64,000 bases of DNA. It comes from Chrysomallon squamiferum (Eukaryota; Mollusca; Gastropoda; Neomphalida; Peltospiridae). Location of the stretch: contig CM022677.1 of the NCBI GenBank assembly GCA_012295275.1, forward strand, positions 10,145,851 through 10,209,850, written 5' to 3'. Each line of letters starts with the position of its first letter. Positions within the stretch are counted from its first letter, which is position 1. A model generated the notes under the pieces. That model was not told the DNA's origin, made no database searches, and saw only the letters and a program-made list of their open reading frames with translations. Shown here in pieces: positions 49,901 through 62,980 of this stretch. A program made the position numbers and the translations under genes.

Positions 49901-52900
49901 TCATATATGAATATATATATTTATCACAGTTACTTTAGACTTAAAAAAATCTTAATTATATCATTTTGATCATGCTTCAATATACTGATTCTATGTCTTT
50001 TCATATAAAAGAAATGATCAAACTGAAGTAGATTCTGGTTACCCTCCCAATGGTGTTTCAGCATTTTAACATTTCTGAATGGGGAAGAATCTCTGAAATC
50101 CTTTGGTTATAAAACTGGTTTATAATTTTATTTTTATTTTTAGGAATATTGACAATTACAGAGTAAAACTTCAAGTATGGGATACTGCTGGACAGGAGAG
50201 ATTTAGATCCATGGTAAATATTTGTGTATATCTGCATATGTATATGAATATATGTGTTTCTATATGTATGTATGTGTGTGTAGGTAAATATTTGAATATA
50301 TATATATGTGTGTGGTCTCCCCAGCATTTATGAAAGGGATGGTAGGAATTGGCATAACTGGTTAAACAAAGGGAAGGTATAGAAAATGTTCAGGGTACAA
50401 GTACTTTGAACAATGTTCAAGTTACTTGTTTGTCATAAATAAATGCATTAACTATTAACAAGTTTAATTTATTTGCAATTAAATAAAATCAAAGTGTCTG
50501 TTTAATTTATTATACAAAACAAAGTTCACTAAATAAACAGGTGGCAGATATTGCTGCCATTGCTGATGAATGGTGGGCAAACTTATCATAAGCTGGAGGG
50601 CCCACCATCTCTTACAGAATGTAGCGAGGCCTCTGGAGTATGTATATGTATATATGCATGTGTCAATCTATGATAAATCTGTGAATGTCTTTATACTGCT
50701 TGCCTATATAATTATATGCCTGTATATATGTAGATCTGTGGTAAATATTTGAATGTGTACTTATATCTGTAAATGTGTGAGTGGATTATAAGAAAGAGAG
50801 AGAGAGCTGATGGTCTAACTGTATATGTCAACACAAAAGAAAGTAGATATTGGACATGAGCTGTATACATTGACACTGACCTGTATATCTGCATAGCTTT
50901 GTAGATGTGCTGTGTTTGATAAGTATAAAGTAAAACACATTTCTACACAGATCAGTTTTCAGATTTACAGATACCCTGAGCTATACATTTATTTTTGTAT
51001 ATTAAATTACGGTAACACTAGATGAACAATTCAGTAGTCATTTGATAGTTGTTAATAAATTAGCTTTTACTAATCCAAAAGCATTTTATGAAGGTTAACT
51101 TCATTTTAAATTTTAAAATATATTTATAGATAATATTTCATGCTTTGGCAGTACTTGGTAATTAATTTTATTATTATTATTATTATTTTTTTTTATATCA
51201 AACCAGGCACCAATGTACTACAGGAAAGCCAATGCTGCCATGTTGATGTATGACATTACATCATCAGATACCTTCTATGATGTCAAAGACTGGGTCAAAG
51301 GTCAGTGTTATGGTGTCAGATCATTTTTAATAACCTTATAAACTTTGTGAAATAAGAACAGACTCTGAAATAAAAAGTATATTTGACATAATTCTCTGTG
51401 AAGTAGATGATTATAAAACTAAAGGGAATCTAATATGAATTGAAGTAATGTGTATATTTTATATTTTTATAAATTGACCATTTTCTTATTTTTTAAAAAT
51501 AATTTCTTATACATGAATCTTAATGGAATGTAAAATATTTCATACATATGTAAATTATAAATTTAATCTTAATTTTAATTTTCATGTATCCAAGCAGAAT
51601 GTTATATATTTTATCTTTTATAATTTTTCAGAACTGAAGAAAAATGTGGATGCACCAATAAGTAAGAGAGTGGTTTAATAAAATTATTATTTAAATATTT
51701 TGAAAATTATTGATTCACATAAACTGTATCAGAACAAATTGATTTATTTGCTGTTTATGAGAAGCTTCTTGTAAAAATAAATATTTCTATTAACAGATAA
51801 CAACAGACTTAAACAGAAGATTTCATCTAAAGGATCATATATTCATTGAGTTATACTTCTCACATTAGTAATGATTTTTTTTCTTTTTAATGACAAAATA
51901 GTAAAATACTTTAAATTTTTTTTTAAAAATCATGACTGTTATTTATAGTTATGTGTCTCCTTGGTAACAAGAGTGACCTTGACAGTGCCAGGCAGGTGAA
52001 GGCCGAAGATGCTGAAGAATACGCACAGTCAATTGACGCCTTATTTTTTGAGACATCAGCCTTGAAAAATGTTGGTATGTACTTTTGTGTTTAATTTGAT
52101 TAGATGTTCAAATCGGAAAGCATTTAGAGCAGTCGTGGCAAACTGCAGACTGCAGGGTTTTCTGAATAGCAAGTCTAATTTACTAAGTCTTGGAAAAGAA
52201 AAATAATTTCTTGAATCGTTGCCTATTCCTGATTTAGAGTTTCATTTTTAAGGGGTACAATTTTGTGAGTTATTTCCCTTGGACTGCAGTACACTCAGAA
52301 AATTATGTTTAATACTGCACAAAATGATATGACACCTTGTTTTCCACAAAACAGCATGTTGTTGTTTAGAGATTGAATTACAGGTTTAAAACAAAGGAGA
52401 CTCACTGATAATATCATAGGTTATAACTAAATAAATAAAGTTACATAGTAATCCAAAGTCTGTGTTAAAAGGTCATAATAATTTAGATCTGTTAACTGGA
52501 AGATTAACATACTAGGACAGTTTGCAAGGCAAACATGTTTGATGTGAAGCCTTTCAGAGAGAGGGTCAGTCTAACTTGACATCTGTTATTAGTAAAATCT
52601 GTGTCATCTTTATGACATTTCATATTCAAACTACTGTCATAGCTGAGTTACTGATTATGTAGAACAAATCAGACAACAGACAGTGTTCAGAATAACCAGA
52701 AGCTGTTAGTTGATTGTGATCATCACAGATAGAACTGTATTGTAGAAAACTGATAAACTTAGTGTTCAGTTGAACTATATTTTCTATCACATGAAGTACA
52801 CCCTCAAGATATTCAGTTTTAAAAACATAGCTTGAATTTTGAAAAGTCTTATTTAGAGAAGAAAGGTTATCCTGCTCTTTCAAACAAACCTTCATCTACA

Positions 52901-55069
52901 ACATCAGTTTCTTAAACAGGTGTAAAATTGTTTTGTATCGTCAAGCTTTTGTCATTTATTTCTTCACTGAGAAGTTTCTTCAGCCATATTTACAGCTAGA
53001 GTTCTGACAAAAATTATTAATCATTTTACAGTTGGGGTTTTGTAGTTTGTTGAATATATACAACTAACGACACCATGGAAAGATCATATTTATTTTTTTA
53101 TTTATTTTTTTTTTTTAAAGAATTTAAACTGTCCACTGCAGTCAGCTGTTAACAGCTTTACAAACCAACTCCCTTCTCATGAAGTCTGTGTTGTAATTTG
53201 CTGTTTTTAGTCAAACTCAAACTCTGAGCTGTTCTTTTATTTGTGTAATTGATTAATTTGTGAAAAGAGTGTTTCTTTCTGATATAACTTTTATTAGTTA
53301 GATAGACTTTTCTGTTATTCTGTAATTATTTCTATACTAGTTATTATTTACATTTTTTTGGTTAAAATGTTTTAATTTTATATTAATATTATACATAGGA
53401 TTGAGATAAATGGCAATGAATTTAAAATTTCAGTTTGTTGACAACACTACATTATTATTAGATTGGTGATAAAAGTCTCTCAGTATCTAAGGAAATATTA
53501 GAATATTTTACTAGTATATCTTGTCTTAAAGATAATACGGATAAAACAAATATTAACATTAGGTAAAGACCAAAATGATTATGGAAAAATTGTTCAAAAC
53601 ATAAATTATAATAGACTACAGTGTTTACAGTACTTGGTGTAGTTTTCTATTGATCTGAATCAGAAGGAATTAAACTGTAATACAGAGCTGAATGAAGTTT
53701 GTTACCTTTAGAAAAAATTACTGTCCTCAAAAGTTTAGTTTTATAAATATTTGTTTATTTTTTCTTCACTTCCAAATTCAAGATTCATTCTTTAAACAAA
53801 ATTAGAAACCTATTTCTTTCAGTTTATTTGTAATAAAAAGCCCACTGAAAAAGGCTGATTTAATAAATGTGTAGTTATTCTTTAACACATTAAAATTTAG
53901 TAGAATCAAAAGTATATGTTTAAACCAGGACTTTGTGCCTCTTTGGAGTAATTATTTACAAATTAGAAATCATTTCTTTTTGGGGGCTTCAGTCTTTAAC
54001 AAAGAAAATTCTCTGATATGCATAAAACTTTTTTGAAAAATGTGTTATATATAAGTCAAACTTTCTAGAAAAATGAAGCTATAAGGGACAAGACAAAAAA
54101 TACTAAGTCTGCTGATTTAGTATCACATTAAAATAAATAATGTGTTCAATAAAAACATGGGCAAATAAATGAGGTCATCAATACTTTCAATACAAAATCT
54201 TAACAGTAAATAAATATTTGCTATAGATGCTGTTACAAACTAGATATATTTGAGAAAAAAGTGAGACTTCAAATAATTATTTATGGCCAACAAAACTTTT
54301 TTTTTTTTAAAGATAATATAATCAGTTTTATATTTGCCAAGCAGTACATGTATAGATCAACATGCAAACAGCAACAACTAACTGTGACTGGATTTCAAAA
54401 TACTCTCATAAATATTATCCAGATAAATACAGCTTTGAATAACAGAATAGTTACATTTGTCTAAAATGTAACAATTTAATACATAATTATTTAGATAGAA
54501 AATATTTTTTACCACTATGTACTCATTTATGTTTCTTACTATAACATATGCTTTGTATCTATTTACTACTAGAAATCAGTATATATTTGGGACTGCTTTA
54601 TAGAGTTATTTATATATAGTGAAGACACTTCTGTGTTTTAACATTAATTTATTTTTGTATTTTGTATACTGTGATGAAAAAAATAATAATGAATATAAAA
54701 TAAAATATTGTCATAATTATTATAAAATATTTAATAATAAAAATAATGTACCAAATTAGAATAGTGTTGAACAAATTTAAATCTAATATTGCATTAGAAA
54801 CTATCAGGTATGTTTTAATTTAGTCATTTTATTTCTGATTTTATTTTTATTTTTTTAATTTGGTCATTTTGCTTATTATTTGTTGTGCAGGAATTGAGGA
54901 ATCATTTCTCGAGGTGGCTAAACAGCTGATAAAGATGTACGAGACGCAGCCCAACTCAGGTCTGTGTAACCCACATTTCCAGGAACCACAGGACATTTTT
55001 ACATCCAACGTCAAACTACCAGAAACTGACAAAACAGAAACTGTGCCATCAAATGCATGTCCATGTTGA
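46923..55069 (+). CDS. Rab-family small GTPase (Rab22/Rab31-like), 7 exons, 219 aa
   Basis: Coding exons: 46923-46986, 48573-48669, 50144-50213, 51207-51300, 51632-51661 (only 30 nt), 51949-52074, 54891-55069; all introns are GT-AG and the frame is unbroken (660 nt with stop). Rab proteins switch between GTP and GDP forms to direct vesicle traffic. All G motifs are present: P-loop GSQGVGKTS (about residues 19-27, split by intron 1), switch I SPTIGASFFT, WDTAGQERF (G3 with the catalytic Gln), NKSD (G4) and ETSALKN (G5). The C-terminus ends SNACPC, a Cys-x-Cys motif for double geranylgeranylation by Rab geranylgeranyltransferase. SPTIGASF, APMYYR and WVKEL are closest to Rab22/Rab31 as I know them, which act at early endosomes and the trans-Golgi network; the subfamily is inferred. 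Length is normal for a Rab. An ATG is also at codon 8, but the first one gives the usual short N-terminus. Confidence 0.9.
47956..47997 (+). pseudogene. decayed copy of Rab exon 2 (copy a)
   Basis: TTGACAG-AGTGGCTGAGACAGCTCTAGTGATTTGCTATAAT aligns with the true exon 2 start TTACAG-GAGTTGGCAAGACGTCGCTAGTGATTCGCTATGTT at about 26 of 36 exonic positions. It keeps the CTAGTGATT and GCTAT blocks and an AG at the right place. It would read VAETALVIC where the real exon reads VGKTSLVIR, so the P-loop Gly-Lys is lost and the copy is not functional. Confidence 0.5.
48106..48165 (+). pseudogene. decayed copy of Rab exon 2 (copy b)
   Basis: TTTTTACTTGTAG is followed by GAATTGATAAGTCATCGTTTGTG, matching exon 2 (GTTTACTTACAG then GAGTTGGCAAGACGTCGCTAGTG) at about 22 of 34 positions. 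It reads GIDKSSFVFFYITG where the true exon reads GVGKTSLVIRYVGG: the Lys-Ser of the nucleotide-binding loop is kept but the preceding Gly is Asp. A further fragment sharing AACAGCTCTAGTTATT with copy a lies near 48221-48245. Confidence 0.4.
48670..50143 (+). other. Rab intron 2, with an unassigned antisense open frame
   Basis: Mostly AT-rich. At 49035-49223 the minus strand is open for 62 codons (LPNEMKKAVESLLHKKGEAK, then SFSLTEVKLPSACLTPVY). It looks protein-like and less AT-rich than its surroundings, and could be a processed or transposed fragment. No homology was recognised and no start or splice structure is clear. Confidence 0.4.
50214..54890 (+). other. Rab introns 3-6
   Basis: Introns 50214-51206, 51301-51631, 51662-51948 and 52075-54890. 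Intron 6 is the longest (about 2.8 kb). They hold short TA/TG-rich repeats (50215-50320) and no recognisable mobile element. Confidence 0.75.
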
Positions 55070-56640
55070 TTAAGAATGAAACAAATGGATTATTTTAATG
55101 ATTCAAGAATAAAAGCTTTTATTGTCAAATGCCTGAGTCATGCAGTAACTGTTGTTTGGAATGTACTATATTGTTTCTCAAGTGTTGAAAAAAGAATGTA
55201 CTTATTTTTTATTATTATTTTTGTCTTTACTTTTTTTGAAAACGCTTGGCAGCTATATTCATTGAGTCAGGCTTTTTACACATCAGGCTTTTGTGGCGTT
55301 AATGTGTTTTAGGCTTGTGAAAATATAAATATTCACAATCACTGTCATGCTAACAAATAAAAAAAATTCAGGAATTGATTTTATCCTTTACACATATATA
55401 TATAAAAGAATAGTTTATTATTTTAACAATTTTTTATCTTGGATTTGAGTTGTGACAAAGATATACAGATTTCTAACATGAAACTAATTGTTGACTTTAC
55501 AGTAAATAAGTTCTCTGCCTTACTGTAATGAAGCAAAACAATTTTCTTTTTCATTTCTCTCTTTAAAACATAATATTTAGATGGCATCTGATTCTTTGTC
55601 AAAAATAAATTTGTTCATGTAAGTACAAATTATATACAATCAATTTTCTTTTCTTTTTTTAATATTACTTTTCAAAATGACCCCATTCAACATTTTCATC
55701 AAAGAAAAAGATGTGAAATTTTTATTAATAAATCATTTTTTTAAATGTTCCTTATTAATTTTAATTATTTTTTTAAAATAAAGAGTTAACGATAAAAATA
55801 AATACTATCCTGTGAAGAATTTAGTTGCTAATTTTGTAGTTTTTCAATGGTAAAATATTCTGATCTCAATGACTGGACCACTTATTTGAAACCAAATATT
55901 TATATACATTTTTTAAACTTTGATGATTTTATTACTGTTGCTCTTTTTTAAACTAATTAATTAATTAAATTATTGTAAATAATAATTTTTTAAGACCTGA
56001 AATTAATTCTTTATTATTATTATTAATTTAATATTTCATGTTTAATTTTGTACTGAAAGTCTGTATGGATTGTTAAATATCAGTTAATTATAATTAGGAA
56101 TTTGTAGAAAGTGATGTTAGAAACAATGAATTCTTGTGGCCTTACAGAATATGTTAAAGTTGCTGTAGTATAATTTGTAGCAGTTTTCAGCAGTTGAACC
56201 AAGGATCTTTCATACCTAAAGTTACAAAATGAATTTAAACCACACAGCATATTTATATGTTTATTTTTCTTATTTATTTTTTAATAATGTTTTATTCATG
56301 TAAAATGTATTTATTTATCTATTTTGTGTTGACCACACAGCCTGCGATTTACCATCATAATAATTTATTATTATTATTTTCTTTTTTTTAAGACCTGCTA
56401 CTGAGATTTCATTAGCAGACTTCATGTTTAAGATTAAAATCTTAACCACATTCTATAAAAATTATTCATTTTAAAGAAGTTTGGAGAAGTTATGTGGATT
56501 TGAATCCAACGCATATCATGTGTTAGATTAAATAATTTATGTGTATTTTGTAAATTGTAAATATATTTACTATTTCATATATACAAATTCATGGAAACAT
56601 GAAAACAATAAACTGGTGAAATGATTTAAATATTTTTATT
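55070..56640 (+). other. Rab 3' UTR and flank
   Basis: AATAAA signals occur at 55108-55113 (very close to the stop) and at 56607-56612, with others between. The 56607 signal would give a UTR of about 1.5 kb. The sequence alone does not choose between them. Confidence 0.4.
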
Positions 56641-58357
56641 CCTCTATTTTTCTGTATATTTTTTATAAACATTGTATATGCCATGCATTGATGTCTAGAG
56701 TAAAAATGAACATTTTAATAAATTGTGATATAAAGAAAAAAAAGTATAGTAAAATTATACATGTTGTTACTAAAATAATAATTTTGTTTTCAATTAACCA
56801 CATTTTATATTTTATCACATTTCTTAATAGTTATTTATTTATTAACAAAAAGATGAGATTTTTTAAATAAAAAGAGGTAAAAATTAATCATGAAATAATA
56901 AGAAATTTATTTATGATAAACAGAGATTTTTAAAGAACATTTTGTTTGGCAGGGTTCTGCTGTAGTAAAGCACCAGAGTTTAAATACACATATATATATA
57001 AGTATATATACACACACGTTATTTCGAAGGCATATGTTAAAATTCATTATTTATGAACAGAATACCAAATTATACTTATAATTAAAAAGATATTAACATT
57101 TATTATTGGATTTGTAGAGATGTTTTAATGGACAAGTAATTATTGAATAATTAATTTCTTAATGACAAATAACTCATTAATGATGTTAAATCTGACATTA
57201 CAAATAATCTTCATGTACTGAAATTATATATGTTAATTACATATTTTCTATGGTAATAATTAGAAAAAAGTAAAGAAGATAAAATAATTAGGATGAATAT
57301 AATTACAATAAGTGTGTATGCATGTTTTATTTTTACATTTTTGTATGAGAAGAAAAAACAACTGAAAATATGTAAATAAATGTATTTATTACCATGTACT
57401 GTGTTAAGTTGTTAATTTCATTTTTTTTTTGTATTTAACTGTTTTTATTTTTTATTGCTGTTTTATAAATATTTTAATAAAAAATAAATAAATGTCTCGT
57501 TATTTTCAACTGACAATAACAGATTCGGTTTGTATCTGCTATTTTAAAACAGATCACTAGGAAACAAGTCTCAGTTAATTTTATTACTACATAAACACTT
57601 TACAACAACATTTCTACAACAACAGTAATAAAACTACACACCAGACAATTCTATAGCTATAGCTATAGCTTCCAGGAAACTGGCTTTGATTTGTACAAAA
57701 CAATTATATTCATTGTTTATTTTATGTTTGCAATATACATACATGTCTGTTTGTGTGTGTACACAAATATCTGCATTTCTTGATTCTGAGTGTGTATATG
57801 TTATTATTATTATTATCATTATTATATTACATGACTGAAAAAAAAAAAAAAAACGATGGATTTATTTATATATTTTATGTACTTTTTTTTTTTTAAAGTT
57901 AAGAGAGCATCAATCATAAATCAGTTTAAACAAATTGCATTTTGCATTTTGAAAACATTTCAGATAGAATAAGCGTATGAAAATTAATTAAATTATTGAA
58001 ATGTTGAGATTTAATAGAGAAATAATAATAATGTTAATATGTTGTGCTGATTATAACTGAAACCTTTAAAAACATGGTGCAAATTAAAAAATAATAATAA
58101 TAACAAATTATCATTAGTTACAGAATAATAAAAAGTTCAGAATAAGTATTCCCCTCTTCTCAAAATAGATACAGGTATCACTTCTGTTATAATTCTTTGT
58201 TGTAGATCTCTAAACGAAGTGTTAATGTTGTGTTCTGCATATCAAAGCAGAGGTTGCCAAAGTCCAGTATGATTTATTATACAATTTAAGTAAAACCACT
58301 GAACATCACTGGGATAATCCCAGACCCAGCAAATGATTCTATTTCAGTATGTTTTAT
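56640..58357. other. no gene seen
   Basis: AT-rich intergenic DNA, A- and T-runs near 57838-57853 and 57883-57894. Confidence 0.5.
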
Positions 58358-58483
58358 CATTCTGTAAGTTTACAGAATGATAAATATGTCTCAAATTGTG
58401 ATACCATTTTGTGAGTTGACAGAAATGTTTCAAACTGTGTTATCATTCTGTGAGAACAGAGAAATGTTTCACATTGTGTTATA
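58358..58483. repeat. short minisatellite, about three units
   Basis: Three units of about 39-47 bp share CATT(C/T)TGTGAG, ACAGA and AATGTTTCA(A/C)A(C/T)TGTGTTAT. The first unit is the most diverged. Confidence 0.65.
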
Positions 58484-58981
58484 ATTCATGTGGCAAAGCT
58501 TTAATTAATGCCCAAAGTATCTAACACACACACACACACACAGAGGTATAAATGAACCATCTAGCAAAGAAACAAGGAATATACTGATTATGCTGATTAT
58601 CAGCTTAACATAAACTGGAAAGAAAGTTAATACATTTGAGTATATTTATAAATTATCTCAGCCACACAGTGCACAGCGAAGAAATAAATAACAAAAACAA
58701 TGATACAGACGTATTATTTCTATTAACATTTGTCTATTCTGTATTTTGGGCTTAGAACATCTTCAAACCATTGTTTTTGAGACAGTAATCATGAAGTTTT
58801 AAAGTGTGTGTGTGTGTGTGTGAGTTGATCGTGGTCAGAATTAAATATGGCTGACATGGATTATGACATATATGTTTGATATAAATTTAATATAAAAGAA
58901 AAACAAAAAGAATAAAAAGAAAACTGTATTTAAGGTTATATTTCTTTTCTGAAATACAACTTTTTTATTTTAGTATTTAAT

Positions 58982-59079
58982 TCATTGGAACTGAATGAAT
59001 GAATTGCCAGGTTCCTTCTCCTTCTTTGCTTCATCTGTCTTCTTGTGATACTCATAAACATCATCGAATGAATGAAAAA
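58982..59079 (-). CDS. candidate terminal exon of an unrecognised minus-strand gene
   Basis: After an acceptor TATGTCTCAG, the minus strand reads HSFDDVYEYHKKTDE then AKKEKEPGNSFIQFQ and a TGA stop. The charged, lysine-rich composition and normal codon use look like a real C-terminus. It needs one nucleotide from the preceding exon, which is what the candidate exon at 62448-62478 leaves over. No family was recognised. The acceptor's upstream tract is A-rich rather than pyrimidine-rich, which weakens the call. Confidence 0.4.
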
Positions 59080-59477
59080 CTGAGACATATTTTTTTTAAA
59101 ACTGAAGATTGTTTTTAGATACTTAATTTATTTTATTTATTTTCTTTAAGATATTTTTAAAATTATTTATACATTATTGTGGTAATTGTTGTTGCTTGAT
59201 CTTGAATTACAATAAATTGAATTATTGATTTTCAAATTATAATTATAAATCTGTTAATCTGGTATTGAGTCAAAGCTAAGTAATTAGAAGATATTTTCAT
59301 AAAGATATTTATATATATATATTTTAATATATTTATTACTATGACACTTATTTTGCCTAACATCCCACTTTTGGTGACTTATTTAAAAAGAAATTATAAA
59401 AAGATATATTATAATAAAAATAATAATTATAATAAAATAAGAATAATTAAAATATAAATTTATGAAAGTTTGGTTAC

Positions 59478-59550
59478 TTTCTGAGATTCATTGCATCCTC
59501 TGTGAAGAAAGTAATTGTTTTTCCCATCCTTCCAGCATGAACTGTCCTAT
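59478..59550 (-). pseudogene. DEAD-box helicase exon fragment (DDX52/ROK1-like), motif VI altered
   Basis: The minus strand, after acceptor TTTTTTTCAG (or CAGATAG, four bases later), reads RTVHAGRMGKTITFFTED then AMNLRK, with a donor-like AGAAA-GTAACC. AGxxGKxITFFTED is a distinctive segment of DDX52/ROK1, an RNA helicase of small-subunit ribosome assembly, lying just after helicase motif VI (HRIGRTGRAGR). Here the motif VI part reads RTVHAGR instead of RTGRAGR, so the arginine finger is replaced by His. The neighbouring candidate exons do not resemble DDX52, so this looks like an isolated, mutated exon copy. It could instead belong to a divergent gene. Confidence 0.5.
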
Positions 59551-59732
59551 CTGAAAAAAATTGGCTTCTAATAAAATAATACACTGAACATATTTATATT
59601 ATATTTACACTTCTGTATTAAATGAAAAAGAATTTAAATAAATAATAAAAATAAATAAAATAATTTAGGTTTTAATAAAATAAAACTGTATAATTTATAA
59701 TTTATCATTCAGTATTATATTTATGTATGTAT

Positions 59733-59764
<32 letters not shown>

Positions 59765-59895
59765 ATTAAAAATGTAAACAAATAATAAAAATAAATAAAA
59801 TAAAAATGATCATTCTTTATGGCATTTAATAAAATAAAACTGTTATAACTAACATCTATTGATCTAATATTATATTTATGTTTCTATAATAAATG

Positions 59896-59929
<34 letters not shown>

Positions 59930-60257
59930 TAAATAATAATAATAATAATAAAATATATAAATAAATAAATCTGAAAGAAACAATATATTGCCAAGTGATG
60001 GCAAAATTAAAAAATCATACAGTATATTAAATCAGATTTTAACAGTCATCCTGTTTTAAAATCTACTACCAAATTTAAAACCACATTCATTTATGACTAA
60101 CACACTACAACAAAAATTTAAAAATTAAATAAAATAATAATTAAATAAATAAATTTTAAAATTAATTATATACCAAATATTTCAAATTTATAATTATAAA
60201 TTTAATATGAGTTTAATAAATTCTGTATTGTTTAATAGCTACAAAAAAATAAAAATT

Positions 60258-60456
60258 AAATAAAAATTGAAACAGACAAAATATTACACATTTCTTTTCA
60301 TAGTAAATAAAATAATAATAAAAATGATAATTAAATTAAAAATAAATTAAATAAAAGTAATTAATAAAAAATAAAAGAACTTGATAAATATGTCTTTACT
60401 ATAAATTCCTTTTAATAAAATAAAAATAAGATAAAAAAGTAAAATAAATAAATAAA

Positions 60457-60511
<55 letters not shown>

Positions 60512-60720
60512 GTAGTAATAGTAAAAAAAATAATTTAAAAAAATAGGTTGTATTGATAGAATATAGTGCAGATTTAAAAATATAATTCTAGAGTCATATT
60601 TTACAAAACAGATTTGACAACATATGCATTTTAATTTTTATACCATTCTTTTTTCTTTTCTTTTTTTTTTCATTTCTTTTTTCTTTTTTTCATACATTTT
60701 GTTCATGATATCAATAATTT
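60258..60720. repeat. duplicated segment, copy 1
   Basis: Shares ATTGAAACAGACAAAATATT (60267), GGTTGTATTGATAGAATATA (60545), ACATATGCATTTTAATT and a T/C-rich tract ending CATACATTTT with 61886-62150. Copy 1 has about 230 bp of AAAT/AAT-rich sequence inserted between the first two landmarks. Confidence 0.8.
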
Positions 60721-61765
60721 TATCTTCTGATACTAACTTTTGTATAAATTGGAAGATGATGATGATGATGATAATAATAATAATAATAATAATAAAAGAA
60801 GAAGAAGAAAAAGAAGATAAATATTTCACAAAGTTAAATTAAAACATGAAAAATTACAAGTAATGGCCATGACTAATTCTGGAATTTATTACTTTTCTTA
60901 ATTAAATATTAAGTGTTATCATACATTTGTTATCATATATACTGACTTTGTCTCTTATACATTATTTCTATAATCTATTGTATTACATTAAATTTATAAC
61001 AAGTATGTTAGAAAAAAATTAAAAAGGTATGAGAAAAAATAAAATAAACATGAAAAATAATATTATTAATGGGTTTTGTTAATTTTTATTTTTAAAAATG
61101 TTCTATTTCATAATTCTTGATATTATTATTATTTTTATTAGAAGTTGATAAAACATTTAATAAATTTGTTTTAAAATAGAAACCAATTTATAAACTTTTG
61201 CTGCAAATGCATTGTGATGCAAGAATTAATAAAATAATAAAGAATAAAATGTGTAATATGCTTTTAATGAAACAGTTATTTTTTCTATCTTAAACGTTAA
61301 TGATGATAAATAATATCCTTTCAGTTTTTAAAATGTGAAAGTACATTTCACCTTTCAAAAAAAAATATGAAAAGAACTAAAACAAAATAAAAAGAAAGCA
61401 AAAAAGAAAAAAATGATAATATTATTAAAAAAGTAATGAATGATAAAATATAATACTGAATGAAAAAGCATGTAAGTAGTTATAAAATGTAACTTTATTA
61501 ATATATTGATATGACACCTACAAAAATACAATTAGGATATAAAAAATGAATTTTAATTCCATATAACAAAATGTATAAATGATAATAATCTGAAACACCA
61601 CAATGTTGTTAATTAAACTGATGTTGTTCTATGCTGTCAGTCTCAGTTTGTTCTCCAGTTAAACTTATTAACCCATTTCAGTAGAAAATCAACAATTCAA
61701 GATGGCCATATGTGGTTTCACAAAGATATACTGTCTCAGTTTTTCTTTTGATGATGTTTATGATG

Positions 61766-61767
<2 letters not shown>

Positions 61768-61811
<44 letters not shown>
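61768..61811. repeat. (GT)n microsatellite
   Basis: About 42 bp of uninterrupted GT dinucleotides. Confidence 0.95.
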
Positions 61812-61885
61812 ATTATTATTTGTTCAACAACAGTCATTTTCATGAAACTGTCAACTAATAATTATAAATAAGAAATCTAAGAAAT

Positions 61886-62150
61886 TAAATAAAAATTGAA
61901 ACAGACAAAATATTATTCACTTCTTTCCATACTAAATAAAATAGGTTGTATTGATAGAATATAATGCAACTATAAGTATATAATTCAAGAAGCATATTTT
62001 ATAAAACAGATTTCAGAACATATGCATTTTAATTGTTATATGTTACTGATATATTAAGCTTTCATTTACATACCAAGTTTCATTTTTTAAACCAGTTGTT
62101 TTTCTTTTCTTTTCTTTTTTTTTTTTTTTCATACATTTTTTATCATGATA
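61886..62150. repeat. duplicated segment, copy 2
   Basis: Same orientation as copy 1. It has about 60 bp (around 62040-62098) that copy 1 lacks, and lacks copy 1's AAT-rich insertion. Confidence 0.8.
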
Positions 62151-62447
62151 TGCTAAATTAAATAATCATACTGGAAGTCTAAATAGTTACAATGTATATG
62201 TGTGTTTGTGTGTGCCTGCACAAAATTTGATTTAACTGCATTCAAAAATTTAACTACTATGCAGAGAAAAGAATGTGTAAACTATAAACAACACATGATC
62301 AACTTTCAATAATAATTCATGTTGCACGCAACAACTATAATCAATTCTGATTACCAAAGTCAAAAAAATAATATGAGAATATCCACACATTCACAACATT
62401 AAGAACTGAAAGCAAAAAAAATATAATAATAATAAAAAGAATATTAC

Positions 62448-62478
62448 CTGTAGAGCTGCCAGCAAAACATGAACAGTC
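62448..62478 (-). CDS. candidate 31-nt micro-exon, minus strand
   Basis: Acceptor CTTTCATTTTTGAATTAAG and donor CTACAG-GTAATA bracket 31 nt. Following the phase of the exon at 62981-63034 it reads DCSCFAGSST and leaves one base, which fits the next candidate exon at 58982-59079. Short exons are easy to find by chance, so this is tentative. Its start shares AGGAC(T/A)GTTCATG with the DDX52-like exon. Confidence 0.3.
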
Positions 62479-62980
62479 CTTAATTCAAAAATGAAAGAAG
62501 ACATGTGAAAGTTTCAGTTCAGCTAACAGTAATAAATAACTTAACCCTGAAATTATAATTTTTTTTAATATATAAAGAAAACCACTGTTACAATATCTGA
62601 GAATTTGTTCCAGGGAAATCTTGTAAGGTCTCATTAATATAAATTTTGATTTATTAAAGATGCTGAATAGTTATGTCTAGAACCTAATACCTGATAAACA
62701 GTGGTAACGTAGAAAATTAATGCCTGAAATATTTGTGTTCATACTGTTTAGAATTTGACTGGAAAAGCATTTGATTATTGTTACTATTTTAAATGTTTGT
62801 TTTAAAATCTGTAGATTATGGAAAAACATCTACTCTAAAAAAGATAAAAAAATAAAAAAATAAAAAATAATATATATTTAATAACACTGTCTCTCATATA
62901 TATATATATATATATACACATAAGTCTATAAATTTTGAATATAAGTCAGTTTAAAAAATATTCTTGAAAACATTACTTAC

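Larger units (their letters stand above)
59551..62447. other. non-coding, contains a duplicated segment
   Basis: Very AT-rich. Holds A-runs (59739-59765, 59897-59928), (AAT)n at 60455-60510, a duplicated segment (60258-60720 and 61886-62150) and (GT)n at 61768-61811. Confidence 0.5.
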
